This document shows positions 17,697 through 27,058 of a stretch of 36,549 nt of DNA, one piece after another. Location of the stretch: assembly GCA_905479735.1 (NCBI GenBank), contig CAJQNS010000257.1, positions 1-36,549 on the forward strand. Direction: 5' to 3'. The stretch is from an uncultured Desulfofustis sp. GTDB taxonomy: Bacteria; Desulfobacterota; Desulfobulbia; Desulfobulbales; Desulfocapsaceae. A model generated the notes under the pieces. The model saw nothing but the letters and a program-made list of their open reading frames with translations. It was not told the origin of the DNA and did not search any database. Positions within the stretch are counted from its first letter, which is position 1; the number at the start of each line of letters is the position of its first letter. The position numbers were made by a program, and so were the translations under genes.

Positions 17697-19514
17697 ATGA
17701 CAGCACAATCACCAGACAATTCGACCTGGATGTCCGGCAACGAGGCCATCGCACTTGGCGCCTATGAGGCGGGAGTGGCAGTTGCCTCCGGCTATCCTGG
17801 AACACCATCTACAGAGATTATGGAGTATCTCTCTGCTTACGATACGGTTTACACCGAATGGGCACCCAACGAGAAAGTGGGGCTCGAGGTGGCAATCGGT
17901 GCATCTTTTGCGGGGGGCCGGGCCCTGGCCACCATGAAGCATGTTGGCCTCAACGTCGCCGCCGACCCGTTGTTTACCGCCTCTTATACCGGCGGCAGGG
18001 GGGGGATCGTAGTACTGACCGCAGACGACCCTGACATGCACTCCTCTCAGAATGAACAGGACAATCGCAACTACGCACTGGCTGCCAAGATCCCGATGCT
18101 GGAACCCTCCGATCCGGCTGAGGCCAAGGAATTTCTCAAACGAGCCTTCGAGCTTGGAGAAGAGCTTGATTCTCCGGTGCTGCTGCGGATTACCACCAGG
18201 ATAGCGCATGTCAAAGGAGTGGTTGGTCGAGGTGACGTCCTGCCTCCGGCCGAGAAGCCGGAAATCGAAAAACACCCCGAGAAATTCGTCATGCTGCCGG
18301 CCATGGCCCGCAGGCGACGGGTCTATGTGGAAGAACGAATGGCCAAGTGCCGGGAACTGGCCGAAACGGCAGATTTCAATGTGATTGAGGATGGCGATAA
18401 AAAACGTGGTTTTATCACCTCGGGCGTCTCCTACCTCTATGTAAAAGAGGCCTTTCCTGAAGCAACGGTTTTAAAGCTTGGTATGTGCTGGCCGCTGCCG
18501 GAGCAGAAAATCAGGGATTTTGCCGCCTCGGTGGAGCAACTTTTTGTGGTCGAGGAGCTCGATCCGTTTCTTGAAACCCAGATTAAAGCGATGGGTATTG
18601 ACTGCCATGGCAAAGATCTGATTCCCGCCATTGGCGAGCTCAATACCGCCGTTGTCAGGAAGTCGATCGATCCGGAGCGGGCCCCCAAAGAATTGTTCGA
18701 ACCGGTCGAACTGCCGCCCCGACCACCCAATATGTGCCCGGGCTGCCCGCATCGCGGTATTTTCTTTACCCTGTCGCGAATGAAGGTCTTCGTCTCCGGT
18801 GATATTGGCTGCTATACCCTGGGATTTCTGCCGCCGCTCAACGCCCTCGACTCGACGGTCTGCATGGGCGCCTCGATTCCAATGGCCCACGGCATGGTCA
18901 AGGCTATGGGTGACGGCAGCCACGACCGGGTGGTCTCGGTTATCGGCGATTCAACCTTTGTGCACTCGGGCATTACCGGACTTATCAACTCGGTCTACAA
19001 CGGTTCGGCCGCGACCCTCATCATTCTTGACAACCGCATCACCGCAATGACAGGCCAGCAGCCCAACCCCGCGTCGGGCTCTACGATCAGGGGGGAGGCT
19101 GCCCAGGAGCTCGATCTGGAGGCCTTGTGCAGGGCCTGCGGCGTCAAGCATGTGCGGATCCTTGATCCCCATGACGTACCTGAATGCCGCAAGGTGATCA
19201 GGGAGGAAGTGGAGCGTGACGAGATGTCAGTCATCATCGCTCAGGCGCCCTGTGTGCTGCTCCCGGAAATGAAACTGCGTAAGCCGGTAACCCACTATAC
19301 CAACATCGACAATTGTGTCGGCTGCACCTCTTGCATCAGGCTCGGTTGTCCAGCCATTAGCTGGACCCCTTTCGAAGAGGGCGAGGCAGAGGCCAGAGGC
19401 TACAAGAAAAGTCAGAAAGGCTACTCCAGGATCGATGAAGTGCTCTGCAATGACTGCGGGCAGTGTGCTTCGCTTTGTAAATTCAATGCCATCACCAGGG
19501 GGGAGCCAAAATAA
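17697..19514 (+). CDS. iorA: Indolepyruvate:ferredoxin oxidoreductase, alpha subunit
   Basis: A 605-residue TPP- and Fe-S-dependent subunit. With IorB it oxidatively decarboxylates aryl-pyruvates (indole-, phenyl-, hydroxyphenylpyruvate) to the aryl-acetyl-CoA, reducing ferredoxin. The N-terminal GNEAIALGAYEAGV and GYPGTPSTEI are the pyrimidine-binding domain marks of this family. MCPGCPHRG near residue 345 and VIGDSTFVHSG with NRITAMTG (about 420-460) belong to the TPP domain. Two C-terminal ferredoxin clusters use C540/C543/C546/C551 and C584/C587/C590/C594. AGGAAA precedes the ATG. Its stop overlaps the iorB start by one base, so the two are translationally coupled. It heads a dense same-strand gene run. 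Confidence 0.95.
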   Translation: MTAQSPDNSTWMSGNEAIALGAYEAGVAVASGYPGTPSTEIMEYLSAYDTVYTEWAPNEKVGLEVAIGASFAGGRALATMKHVGLNVAADPLFTASYTGGRGGIVVLTADDPDMHSSQNEQDNRNYALAAKIPMLEPSDPAEAKEFLKRAFELGEELDSPVLLRITTRIAHVKGVVGRGDVLPPAEKPEIEKHPEKFVMLPAMARRRRVYVEERMAKCRELAETADFNVIEDGDKKRGFITSGVSYLYVKEAFPEATVLKLGMCWPLPEQKIRDFAASVEQLFVVEELDPFLETQIKAMGIDCHGKDLIPAIGELNTAVVRKSIDPERAPKELFEPVELPPRPPNMCPGCPHRGIFFTLSRMKVFVSGDIGCYTLGFLPPLNALDSTVCMGASIPMAHGMVKAMGDGSHDRVVSVIGDSTFVHSGITGLINSVYNGSAATLIILDNRITAMTGQQPNPASGSTIRGEAAQELDLEALCRACGVKHVRILDPHDVPECRKVIREEVERDEMSVIIAQAPCVLLPEMKLRKPVTHYTNIDNCVGCTSCIRLGCPAISWTPFEEGEAEARGYKKSQKGYSRIDEVLCNDCGQCASLCKFNAITRGEPK

Positions 19515-20098
19515 TGAGTGCGATAAAAAATATACTATTTTCAGGCGTGGGCGGGCAGGGCATCCTGCTGGCCAGCGAATTGACCGCGGCGGCTCTCTTG
19601 CAGGTAGGCTATGATGTCAAGAAAAGTGAAGTTCACGGCATGGCCCAGCGGGGCGGTTCCGTGACTGCCCAGCTGCGCTACGGGGAAAGGGTCTATTCGC
19701 CGCTGATTGACCCTGGTACGGCTGATATCCAGATGGCCTTTGAGATGATGGAGGCGGTCCGCTATCTACCCTATCTGAATCAGGACAGTACGGTCATCGT
19801 CAATACTCAGAAAATTCTTCCCCCTGCGGTGGCGACGGGCCAGGCAGTCTACCCTGAAAATGTTCTTGATGAGCTGGTAAAAAGAGATATCAGGGTAATT
19901 GGGGTCGATGCTTTTTCGATTGCCAAAGAGGCCGGTGAGGTTCGAACCGCCAATGTCGCCCTGGTTGGAGCACTTTCCGTGCATCTCGAGGTCGATGTAA
20001 AGGTTTTTGAGTCGATTATCGAGCAGCGGGTACCGCAGCGGTTTCTTAAAGAGAATATGAAGGCCTTTGCCGGCGGTCGAGAGGCCGGAGGAAGGTAA
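19514..20098 (+). CDS. iorB: Indolepyruvate:ferredoxin oxidoreductase, beta subunit
   Basis: A 194-residue subunit corresponding to the gamma domain of 2-oxoacid:ferredoxin oxidoreductases, expected to bind CoA and complete the IorAB complex in the cytosol. The N-terminal GVGGQGILLAS and the following SEVHGMAQRGGSV are diagnostic. The ATG shares a base with the iorA stop (TAATG). A phenylacetate-CoA ligase follows 33 bases downstream, which supports aromatic 2-oxoacid use rather than pyruvate. Confidence 0.95.
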   Translation: MSAIKNILFSGVGGQGILLASELTAAALLQVGYDVKKSEVHGMAQRGGSVTAQLRYGERVYSPLIDPGTADIQMAFEMMEAVRYLPYLNQDSTVIVNTQKILPPAVATGQAVYPENVLDELVKRDIRVIGVDAFSIAKEAGEVRTANVALVGALSVHLEVDVKVFESIIEQRVPQRFLKENMKAFAGGREAGGR

Positions 20099-20131
20099 GC
20101 GGAGATATCGTCAGGACAGGAGAGCAGAGAG

Positions 20132-21442
20132 ATGTCGACAATTTATTGGGAAGAAGAACTGGAAACCCTGCCGCGGGTCGGCCTGGAATCCATCCAGTTG
20201 AAACGGCTGCAGGCGCTGATCGGCAGGGTTTACGAAGCGGTTGAACCCTATCGGCAAAAAATGATCGCGGCCGGAGTCAAACCCGAAGATATAAAAGGGC
20301 TTGAGGACCTGAAGAAACTGCCGTTTACCACCAAGGAAGACCTGCGGGAGAATTACCCGTTTGGGATGTTTACCATGGAACTCGATGACATTGTCCGGGT
20401 CCATGCCTCCTCGGGCACCACCGGCAAGCCGACGGTGGTCGGTTACACCAAAAAAGACATCGATACCTGGGCCAACATGATGGCTCGGGCTTTGGCCTGT
20501 GCCGGGGCAACCAGAGGTGATATGGTCCATAACGCTTACGGTTACGGTCTTTTCACCGGCGGTCTTGGCGCCCATTATGGGGCGGAGAAGCTGGGGGCCA
20601 CGGTTATTCCCGTATCGGGCGGCAACTCGAAGCGCCAGATCAACATCATGAGAGATTTCGGCTCCACCATTCTAATGTCCACACCATCGTATGCGTTGAA
20701 TCTCGCCGATGCGATGGATCAGATGGGCATTGATCCAGCGTCGCTGTCGCTGCGGGTCGGCATTTTCGGGGCCGAACCGTGGAGCGAGAATATGCGCGAG
20801 GAGGTGGAGAACAAGCTCAACATCAAGGCGGTCGACATCTATGGCTTATCAGAGGTCATCGGCCCCGGCGTTGCCCAGGAGTGTCTGACTTCCAGCGGGG
20901 GAATGCATATTTTCGAAGATCACTTCCTGCCGGAGATCATCAACCCTGATACCGGAGAGCCGCTGCCCCAGGGTGAGAGGGGCGAGCTGGTTTTCACGAC
21001 CCTTACCAAAGAGGCGTTTCCGGTCATCCGCTACCGGACCAAGGATATTACCAGCCTTCATTACGAGACCTGCAACTGCGGCCGCACCCTGGTGCGCATG
21101 GAGAAGGTCACCGGCCGCTCCGACGATATGCTGATTATAAGGGGAGTCAACGTATTTCCATCCCAGGTTGAACATGTCCTGATGGGCATCGAAGGTGTGG
21201 AACCGCATTATCAGATTATCGTGGAACGGGAAGGAACCATGGATTCCATGACCGTGGAGGTTGAGGTAAGCGATTCCCTTTTCACCGATGAAATTAAAGG
21301 CCTCGAACAGCTTACCAAACGTATAACCAGAGATATCAAAGACATACTCGGGGTTTCCTGCCGGGTCAAGCTGGTAAATCCTCGTGCCATACAGCGCAGT
21401 GAGGGGAAAGCGCAGCGGGTCATTGACAATCGTAAAATCTGA
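20132..21442 (+). CDS. paaK: Phenylacetate-CoA ligase (copy 1)
   Basis: A 436-residue adenylate-forming enzyme of the PaaK type, interconverting an aryl-acetate, ATP and CoA with the aryl-acetyl-CoA, AMP and PPi. The phosphate-binding loop is [14 protein letters not shown] (about 92-105). [18 protein letters not shown] and the hinge [20 protein letters not shown] are all present, followed by the small C-terminal domain. AGGAGAG lies seven bases before the ATG. It is close to IorAB and very similar to the second copy at 22057. The pair could process different aryl acids, or one may be a CoA-ester-forming and one a recovery enzyme; this is inference. Confidence 0.93.
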   Translation: MSTIYWEEELETLPRVGLESIQLKRLQALIGRVYEAVEPYRQKMIAAGVKPEDIKGLEDLKKLPFTTKEDLRENYPFGMFTMELDDIVRVHASSGTTGKPTVVGYTKKDIDTWANMMARALACAGATRGDMVHNAYGYGLFTGGLGAHYGAEKLGATVIPVSGGNSKRQINIMRDFGSTILMSTPSYALNLADAMDQMGIDPASLSLRVGIFGAEPWSENMREEVENKLNIKAVDIYGLSEVIGPGVAQECLTSSGGMHIFEDHFLPEIINPDTGEPLPQGERGELVFTTLTKEAFPVIRYRTKDITSLHYETCNCGRTLVRMEKVTGRSDDMLIIRGVNVFPSQVEHVLMGIEGVEPHYQIIVEREGTMDSMTVEVEVSDSLFTDEIKGLEQLTKRITRDIKDILGVSCRVKLVNPRAIQRSEGKAQRVIDNRKI

Positions 21443-21457
21443 GTTCGGGAGAAGATC

Positions 21458-21889
21458 ATGCGGGTAGAACAGATTGCGGTGTTCCTTGAGAACAGATCGG
21501 GACGCTTAGCTGAAATAACGTCGATAATAGCAGAGAACAATATCAATATTCGGGCTCTCTCGGTGGCCGATACGGCCGACTTCGGAATCTTGAGACTGAT
21601 TGTTGACAAGGTCGAGGAAGCTGAAAAGGCTCTTAAAGAGAAAGGTTTTACGGTTGGCAAGACAACGGTAATTGCCGTTGAGGTGCCTGACCGGACCGGT
21701 GGCCTGGCGGAGGTGCTTGACTGTGTCCAGAAGATCGGACTCAACGTCGAATACATGTATGCCTTTGTCAATAAAACCGGGGAGAATGCCGTTCTGATTT
21801 TTCGCTTCGATGATATGACCATGGCGATCGATTCGCTTCAGGCAAATGGTTTCACCATCCTTGAAAGCAGTCAGGTATATAATCTCTAG
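21458..21889 (+). CDS. Tandem ACT-domain protein
   Basis: A 143-residue protein made of two ACT domains, about 4-70 (VEQIAVFLENRSGRLAEIT) and about 71-140 (VIAVEVPDRTGGLAEVL). No catalytic domain is attached. ACT pairs bind amino acids, so a sensor of aromatic or other amino acids controlling the adjacent ligases or oxidoreductase is plausible. It begins 15 bases after the first paaK. Similar stand-alone ACT proteins accompany paaK/ior genes in other anaerobes (general knowledge). The direct target is unknown. Confidence 0.88.
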   Translation: MRVEQIAVFLENRSGRLAEITSIIAENNINIRALSVADTADFGILRLIVDKVEEAEKALKEKGFTVGKTTVIAVEVPDRTGGLAEVLDCVQKIGLNVEYMYAFVNKTGENAVLIFRFDDMTMAIDSLQANGFTILESSQVYNL

Positions 21890-22056
21890 AAATAACTCAT
21901 AGCTGCCTTCGGCGCTCATCCGTTAGCCCGTCTCGGATAGTGGTTCGCATTATCTGAAACCTTTGTCTCAGGCTCCGTGCAGGGTAACTTCTCCTGCCCT
22001 GCAGCAGAGCAACTGATTGGCAACGCTGGGGTGGAAATGAAGAGTTGGTGGACATA

Positions 22057-23352
22057 ATGTTTTGGGATAAAAATGAACAGATGGCCGTGGACGATCTGGC
22101 CCGGTTGCAACTCGACAGGTTGCAGAGAACGGTAGGCCGAGTGGCCACCCATGTGCCGTTTTACCGGAACAAATTCAAAGAGGATAAAATTGACGTCGAA
22201 TCGTTGGCCAGGCTCGATGATATCCGACGACTGCCGTTTACCACCAAACAGGATCTTCGCAACAACTACCCCTACGGTATGTTCGCCGTGCCATTGCGGG
22301 ACGTGGTCCGTATCCATTCATCGTCGGGCACCACCGGGATGGCCACTGTCGTGGGTTATACCCAGAAGGATATCGACACCTGGTCGAACCTGATTGCCCG
22401 CATACTGACGGCAGCCGGGGTCAGTACCCACGACGTGATTCAGATTGCCTTTGGCTACGGTCTTTTCACCGGTGGCTTCGGATTGCACTACGGGGCGGAA
22501 AAACTCGGTGCCTCGGTGATTCCTATTTCTTCTGGCAACACCCGCAGGCAAATCCAGATCATGCAGGATTTTAAGACCACCGCCCTGGTCTGTACGCCTT
22601 CCTATGCCCTGAAAATTGCCGATGTGATGATGGATCAGGGGATTAACCCCAACGGTCTTTCACTCAAATTCGGTCTCTTTGGCGCCGAGCCCTGGTCCGA
22701 GAAAATGAGAGAAGAGATCAGCGACCGGCTCGGTATCCTGGCAACCGACAACTATGGTTTATCGGAAGTCATGGGCCCGGGAGTCGCAGGTGAATGTCAA
22801 CATTGCAACGGTCTGCATGTCAATGAAGATCATTTTCTGATGGAAATACTCGATCCCGTGTCGTTGGAACCGGTTGAACCCGGAGAGGTCGGTGAACTGG
22901 TGATCAGCACGCTGACCAAAGAGGCCTTTCCGGTTGTCCGCTATCGAACCAGGGATTTGACCAGGCTTCTGCCTGAGCCCTGTCCGTGCGGCAGAACGTT
23001 TAGACGGATCGAGCGGATTACCGGCCGAACCGATGATATGCTGATTATCAAGGGTGTTAATGTCTTTCCCACCCAGATCGAATCGATTCTGTTCGACATC
23101 GAAGGTACCCAGCCCCACTATAATCTGATCATCGAGCGGGAGAGCAACGAGGACCAGGTTACGGTCATGATTGAAGTGGTCGAATCGATCTTCTTTGACG
23201 AGATGAAAAAACAGAGAACCATGGTCGATCACATCAAGAAGCGGCTGGCCGCCGAACTCGGCGTCGGAGTGAATGTCAAACTGGTCGAGGAGCGGAGTCT
23301 TGAGCGATTCAACGGCAAGGGAGCCCGGGTGATCGACAAACGAGAAATTTGA
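22057..23352 (+). CDS. paaK: Phenylacetate-CoA ligase (copy 2)
   Basis: A 431-residue paralogue of the ligase at 20132, with the same motifs: SSGTTGMATVVGYT loop, YGLSEVMGPG, RYRTRDLT and GRTDDMLIIKGVNVFPTQIE. The C-terminal domain ends in a conserved KGARVIDKREI, matching the end of copy 1. The frame also opens at a TTG at 22045, but GGTGG at 22047-22051 sits five bases before ATG 22057, which also aligns with the start of copy 1. A 155- to 167-base gap separates it from the ACT gene and holds only a small GCAGGG/CCCTGC hairpin. The divergence between copies suggests an old duplication rather than a recent one. Confidence 0.92.
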   Translation: MFWDKNEQMAVDDLARLQLDRLQRTVGRVATHVPFYRNKFKEDKIDVESLARLDDIRRLPFTTKQDLRNNYPYGMFAVPLRDVVRIHSSSGTTGMATVVGYTQKDIDTWSNLIARILTAAGVSTHDVIQIAFGYGLFTGGFGLHYGAEKLGASVIPISSGNTRRQIQIMQDFKTTALVCTPSYALKIADVMMDQGINPNGLSLKFGLFGAEPWSEKMREEISDRLGILATDNYGLSEVMGPGVAGECQHCNGLHVNEDHFLMEILDPVSLEPVEPGEVGELVISTLTKEAFPVVRYRTRDLTRLLPEPCPCGRTFRRIERITGRTDDMLIIKGVNVFPTQIESILFDIEGTQPHYNLIIERESNEDQVTVMIEVVESIFFDEMKKQRTMVDHIKKRLAAELGVGVNVKLVEERSLERFNGKGARVIDKREI

Positions 23353-23368
23353 TCCCAGGTGTAACCAG

Positions 23369-24070
23369 ATGCCCAGAAACAACCGAGCACCAGACCAGCT
23401 GCGACCCTTCTCTATCGAATTCGGAATTCAGCCGCAGGCCTATTCCTCATTGCTGATCAAGACCGGAAATACCCAGATCATCTGTGCGGTCAGCCTCGAA
23501 GAGCAGGTACCCGCTTTTCTTGAAGGTAGTTCCAAAGGCTGGATCACCGCAGAATATTCTATTCTTCCCGGGGCCACGTCCTCTCGTTACCGCCGCGAAA
23601 TCGGGGCTAGATCGGGAAGGAGCATGGAGATTCAGCGGTTGATCGGGCGCTGCCTGAGGATGATGGTTGATCTTCGTGATCTCGAGGGCTATACGCTTCG
23701 GGTCGACTGCGATGCGCTCAACGCCGACGGCGGCACCAGAACCGCTTCGATCACCGGGGCTGCTCTGGCCGTCAAAGCTGCGATACTCAGGATGGTGGCC
23801 GAAAACCGTCTTCCCTCGCTTCCTCTGATCCAGCCGATGGCTGCTGTTTCAGCCGGTATTGTCGAAGGCGAGGTTCTGCTGGATCTTGATTATCCAGAAG
23901 ATTCCAGCGCTGAGGCCGACGGTAATTTCGTCATGGCCGGTGGCCATTGGGTTGAAATTCAACTGACCGCCGAAACAACCCCGGTTACCGACTCCCAGTT
24001 TGAAACCATCAAGAAATTTGCGGCAAAAGGTATCAGCGAGCTGAGTGGTTTGTGGGAAAGTGTTTGTTAA
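23369..24070 (+). CDS. rph: Ribonuclease PH
   Basis: A 233-residue phosphorolytic 3'-5' exoribonuclease for tRNA 3'-end maturation. Motifs in order: GWITAEYSILPGAT, GRSMEIQRLIGRCLR, the DCDALNADGGTRTASITGA block, and the active-site region DYPEDSSAEADGN. Length and motif order match the family. AGGTG lies eight bases before the ATG. It is 16 bases after paaK copy 2, so a housekeeping gene appears to ride on the catabolic transcript unless it has its own promoter. Confidence 0.95.
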   Translation: MPRNNRAPDQLRPFSIEFGIQPQAYSSLLIKTGNTQIICAVSLEEQVPAFLEGSSKGWITAEYSILPGATSSRYRREIGARSGRSMEIQRLIGRCLRMMVDLRDLEGYTLRVDCDALNADGGTRTASITGAALAVKAAILRMVAENRLPSLPLIQPMAAVSAGIVEGEVLLDLDYPEDSSAEADGNFVMAGGHWVEIQLTAETTPVTDSQFETIKKFAAKGISELSGLWESVC

Positions 24071-24088
24071 CGTATCCTGTCTGTCTTG

Positions 24089-24868
24089 ATGATCAGGGGA
24101 ACCAAAGAGTGGGCCGTGGCGGAAGTCAACTGCAGTATCGGTTGTCCTCACGATTGCCGCTATTGTTATGCTCGGGTTGCAGCCCTTGACAGGGGGGCGA
24201 TTCAATCGGTTGGTGAGTGGTCCCGGAGCCGGATAATCGACGGTGAAATCGACCGTCAGAGACCGCGCTATCCAGGGCGGGTTATGTTTCCGACTGCCCA
24301 TGATATCGTCGAAGAAAACCTGAACGAAGCGCTCGAGGTCATAAGCCGCCTTCTGGAGGCTGACAACCAGGTACTGATCGTCTCCAAGCCATCATTGTCG
24401 TGCATCGAGCAGATCTGCGACCGGTTGTCCAGGCGCCGGAACCAGATTCTGTTTCGCTTTACCATCACCGCCAGGGACGGTGATATCCTGCGGTTCTGGG
24501 AACCGGGAGCTCCTGCTTATCCGGAACGGCTGGACAGTTTGCGGCTGGCCTATGAAAAAGGATTCGCAACCTCGGTGAGCATCGAGCCGATTCTAGACCT
24601 GGAGGACCTGGTGGACCTGATCGGTGAGATCGAACCTTTGGTCACCGATTCGATCTGGGTAGGTAAAATGAACCGCATCGAAGAACGAGTGAGGATCGAG
24701 TCCAGTGAGGCTGCGGCTGAAGTCGAACGCATCAGATCTGAACAGCATGACCAGAAGATTCTGGATCTTTACGATTCTTTGAAAGACAACCCGCTGATCA
24801 GGTGGAAAGAATCGATTAAACTGGTTGTCGGGCTGCCATTAGCTACTGAGAGCGGGCTCGACATCTAG
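24089..24868 (+). CDS. Radical SAM protein, spore-photoproduct-lyase-like
   Basis: A 259-residue radical SAM protein. C19, C23 and C26 form the CX3CX2C motif in IGCPHDCRYCYAR. The FRFTITARDGDILRFWEPG region and SVSIEPILDLEDL match the SplB/COG1533 group. It is shorter than true spore photoproduct lyase (about 340 residues) and the host is not expected to sporulate, so a DNA-repair role is doubtful. I read it as an uncharacterised COG1533-type enzyme. A TTG at 24086 also opens the frame; ATG 24089 is preferred. No clear ribosome-binding site is visible, so coupling to rph, 18 bases upstream, is likely. Confidence 0.78.
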   Translation: MIRGTKEWAVAEVNCSIGCPHDCRYCYARVAALDRGAIQSVGEWSRSRIIDGEIDRQRPRYPGRVMFPTAHDIVEENLNEALEVISRLLEADNQVLIVSKPSLSCIEQICDRLSRRRNQILFRFTITARDGDILRFWEPGAPAYPERLDSLRLAYEKGFATSVSIEPILDLEDLVDLIGEIEPLVTDSIWVGKMNRIEERVRIESSEAAAEVERIRSEQHDQKILDLYDSLKDNPLIRWKESIKLVVGLPLATESGLDI

Positions 24869-24922
24869 CTCCCGTCCTAAAATCAGTAAAACCAGGATAG
24901 GATCTATCTGAAGGAAATGAAG

Positions 24923-25522
24923 ATGAGAAGAAAACAGTGTGAGATCACCAACAGGGCCGAAGTGGATGCTGTTCTGAGGCGTTGTCGGGTGGGCAGACTC
25001 GCAACTTGCGGGGTGGACGGTTATCCCTATATCACCCCGGTAAACTACGTCTACCATAATGGAGCGATATATTTTCACTGCGCCAGGGCCGGCGAAAAGC
25101 TGGACAACTTGAAAAGGGACTCCAGGGTCTGTTTTGAGGTGGATATTCCGCTTGCCTATCTAGGCCTCGACTATTATGGTGATAACCCTGAAAGTTGCGG
25201 GGTAACCCAGTTTTACCATTGTGTCGTCATTCGCGGCAGGGCCGAAATCGTCAGGGATATCGAAGACAAAACTGCAGCGCTCAATGCCTTGGTGGCAAGC
25301 CACGAACCTGACGGACGCAAGTTCCAGAAGATAACCAGCGAAACCAAGGCGCTTGCCCTCTGTGAAGTGGTTGCGGTAAGAATCGAGCGGATCAGCGGCA
25401 AGCGGGAACTGGCCCAGAAAAAAAATGATGAAGAGAAGCGTTCCCTCAGCAGTTTCCTGGAACAGAGGAACTGGTCGGGTGACGTTGAGGCTGCCGAACT
25501 GATCACAGGCGACGATAAATAA
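24923..25522 (+). CDS. Pyridoxamine 5'-phosphate oxidase-like flavoprotein
   Basis: A 199-residue member of the split-barrel flavin-binding group (NimA/PNPOx-like). The opening VLRRCRVGRLATCGVDGYPYITPVNYVY is the family signature for the FMN-binding barrel. A charged C-terminal tail (about 155-199) lies outside the domain. It could reduce a nitro, haem or quinone substrate, or serve as an FMN carrier; the substrate is not identifiable. Two starts are possible: ATG 24917 is only a base or two from AAGGA, while ATG 24923 has a seven-base spacing and is preferred. It sits between the COG1533 radical SAM gene and glyA on the same strand. Confidence 0.82.
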   Translation: MRRKQCEITNRAEVDAVLRRCRVGRLATCGVDGYPYITPVNYVYHNGAIYFHCARAGEKLDNLKRDSRVCFEVDIPLAYLGLDYYGDNPESCGVTQFYHCVVIRGRAEIVRDIEDKTAALNALVASHEPDGRKFQKITSETKALALCEVVAVRIERISGKRELAQKKNDEEKRSLSSFLEQRNWSGDVEAAELITGDDK

Positions 25523-25565
25523 TAACTGAACAGGGCTGAGCAAAGGCAACCGGAGGGAGCAGGAG

Positions 25566-26810
25566 TTGGAAGATATCAAATCGACAGACAGCGAGATATT
25601 TGAGCTTATCAAGCTGGAGGAAAAACGGCAGTTCGATAAAATAAGACTTATCGCCTCAGAAAATTATGTATCATCCGCCGTGCTCCAGGCCACCGGTACG
25701 GTGCTGACCAATAAATATTCGGAAGGCTATGCTGGAAAACGCTACTATGAGGGTCAACAGATCATCGACCAGATAGAGTGTATTGCCATCGAACGGGCCA
25801 AGAATCTGTTTGGTGCCGAGCATGTCAATGTCCAGCCTTATTCCGGTTCCCCGGCGAATGTCGCGGTATATCTGGCCTTTCTTAAACCCGGCGACACTAT
25901 TTTAGGTATGGCTCTGCCCCATGGGGGGCACCTGACTCACGGTGCCAAAGTCAGTATTTCAGGAAAATATTTTAATGCCGAGTCCTACGCCCTGAACCGA
26001 GAGACCGGCCTGATCGACTATGATGCAATCCGTGAACAGGCGCTTTCCTGTCAACCGAAAATGATCATTGCCGGTCACTCAGCCTATCCCCGGATTATCG
26101 ATTTTGAACGTTTCAAGACCATCGCCGATGAGTGCGGTGCACTGCTGATGGTTGATATGGCGCATTTTGCCGGTCTCGTGGCCGGCGCTGCCCATCCTTC
26201 ACCAATACCCTATGCCGACGTGGTTACCACCACTACCCATAAATCCCTGCGCGGTCCCAGAGGAGCGATGATACTCTGCAGAGAGAAGTATGCTGCGGCG
26301 ATCGATAAGGCCGTTTTTCCGGGCATGCAGGGAGGGCCGCATAACCACACGACAGCGGCCATGGCCGTGGCCTTTAAGGAGGCGGACAACGAGGATTTCA
26401 AAGATTATGCCAGGCAGGTGGTTGAGAACGGGCGGACTCTGGCCGAAAGTATGATGGCTAACGGCTTCAACCTGATAACTGGGGGAACCGATAACCATCT
26501 TCTACTGGTTGATGTGACCAGCAAGAATATCGGCGGTAAACCCGCCGCCAAAGCGCTTGATCAGGCCGGTATAGTGGTCAACTACAATGCCATCCCCTTT
26601 GACCCGCGGAAACCGGGAAGCCCTAGCGGGATCAGGCTTGGCACTGCGGCCGTAACCTCACGCGGATTCAGGAGAAAAGAGATGGTTCAGGTGGGTGAAT
26701 GGATCAACGCTGTTATCTCGGAACCGGAAAACAACCACTTGATAGCAGAGATAGCTGCCGATATCGCTTCCTTCTGCAAGGACTATCCTCCGCCAGGCAT
26801 AACTGTCTGA
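25566..26810 (+). CDS. glyA: Serine hydroxymethyltransferase
   Basis: A 414-residue cytosolic PLP enzyme that interconverts serine and glycine with tetrahydrofolate. The PLP lysine is K226 in TTTTHKSLRGPRG. KYSEGYAGKRYYEG near residue 50 and the substrate-site VDMAHFAGL are diagnostic. The start is a TTG at 25566, eight bases after GGAGGG (25552-25557); no ATG in this frame lies upstream of the conserved N-terminus, so the TTG is convincing. It closes the gene run that begins at iorA and converges on the Fe-S carrier pair with a 20-base gap, so a terminator here must be short or Rho-dependent. Confidence 0.95.
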   Translation: MEDIKSTDSEIFELIKLEEKRQFDKIRLIASENYVSSAVLQATGTVLTNKYSEGYAGKRYYEGQQIIDQIECIAIERAKNLFGAEHVNVQPYSGSPANVAVYLAFLKPGDTILGMALPHGGHLTHGAKVSISGKYFNAESYALNRETGLIDYDAIREQALSCQPKMIIAGHSAYPRIIDFERFKTIADECGALLMVDMAHFAGLVAGAAHPSPIPYADVVTTTTHKSLRGPRGAMILCREKYAAAIDKAVFPGMQGGPHNHTTAAMAVAFKEADNEDFKDYARQVVENGRTLAESMMANGFNLITGGTDNHLLLVDVTSKNIGGKPAAKALDQAGIVVNYNAIPFDPRKPGSPSGIRLGTAAVTSRGFRRKEMVQVGEWINAVISEPENNHLIAEIAADIASFCKDYPPPGITV

Positions 26811-26830
26811 GAAGCCTGCTGTGCCAGTGC

Positions 26831-27058
26831 TCAGGCCTGCGGGAGTGGAGAGGTCGCTTTTAGCCTGCTGATAATCACGAAGGCCAGAGCTGCGCGTTCG
26901 TTTCTGGTCAACTCATTTTCCAGGGCGGCCAGCGCTGCCTGTATTTTTTCAGAAGATCCGGTTTCATGCTCGGCAAGACGCCAGGCCTCGGCCATCTGCT
27001 GTTCGTTTATGCAATGAACGGACTTGCCGCCCAGAAGAGGGATCGTGTTATGTGCCAC
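26831..27058 (-). CDS. Small unknown protein coupled to the Fe-S carrier gene
   Basis: A 75-codon frame starting with GTG at 27058, which overlaps the end of the upstream A-type carrier gene by 11 bases. AAGGGGG, inside that gene, sits nine bases before the GTG. The product is mostly helical and charged in its second half (about 30-65) and has one cysteine. No family recognised. The overlap implies translational coupling and a possible shared role, but no function can be assigned. Confidence 0.6.
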   Translation of the reverse strand: MAHNTIPLLGGKSVHCINEQQMAEAWRLAEHETGSSEKIQAALAALENELTRNERAALAFVIISRLKATSPLPQA

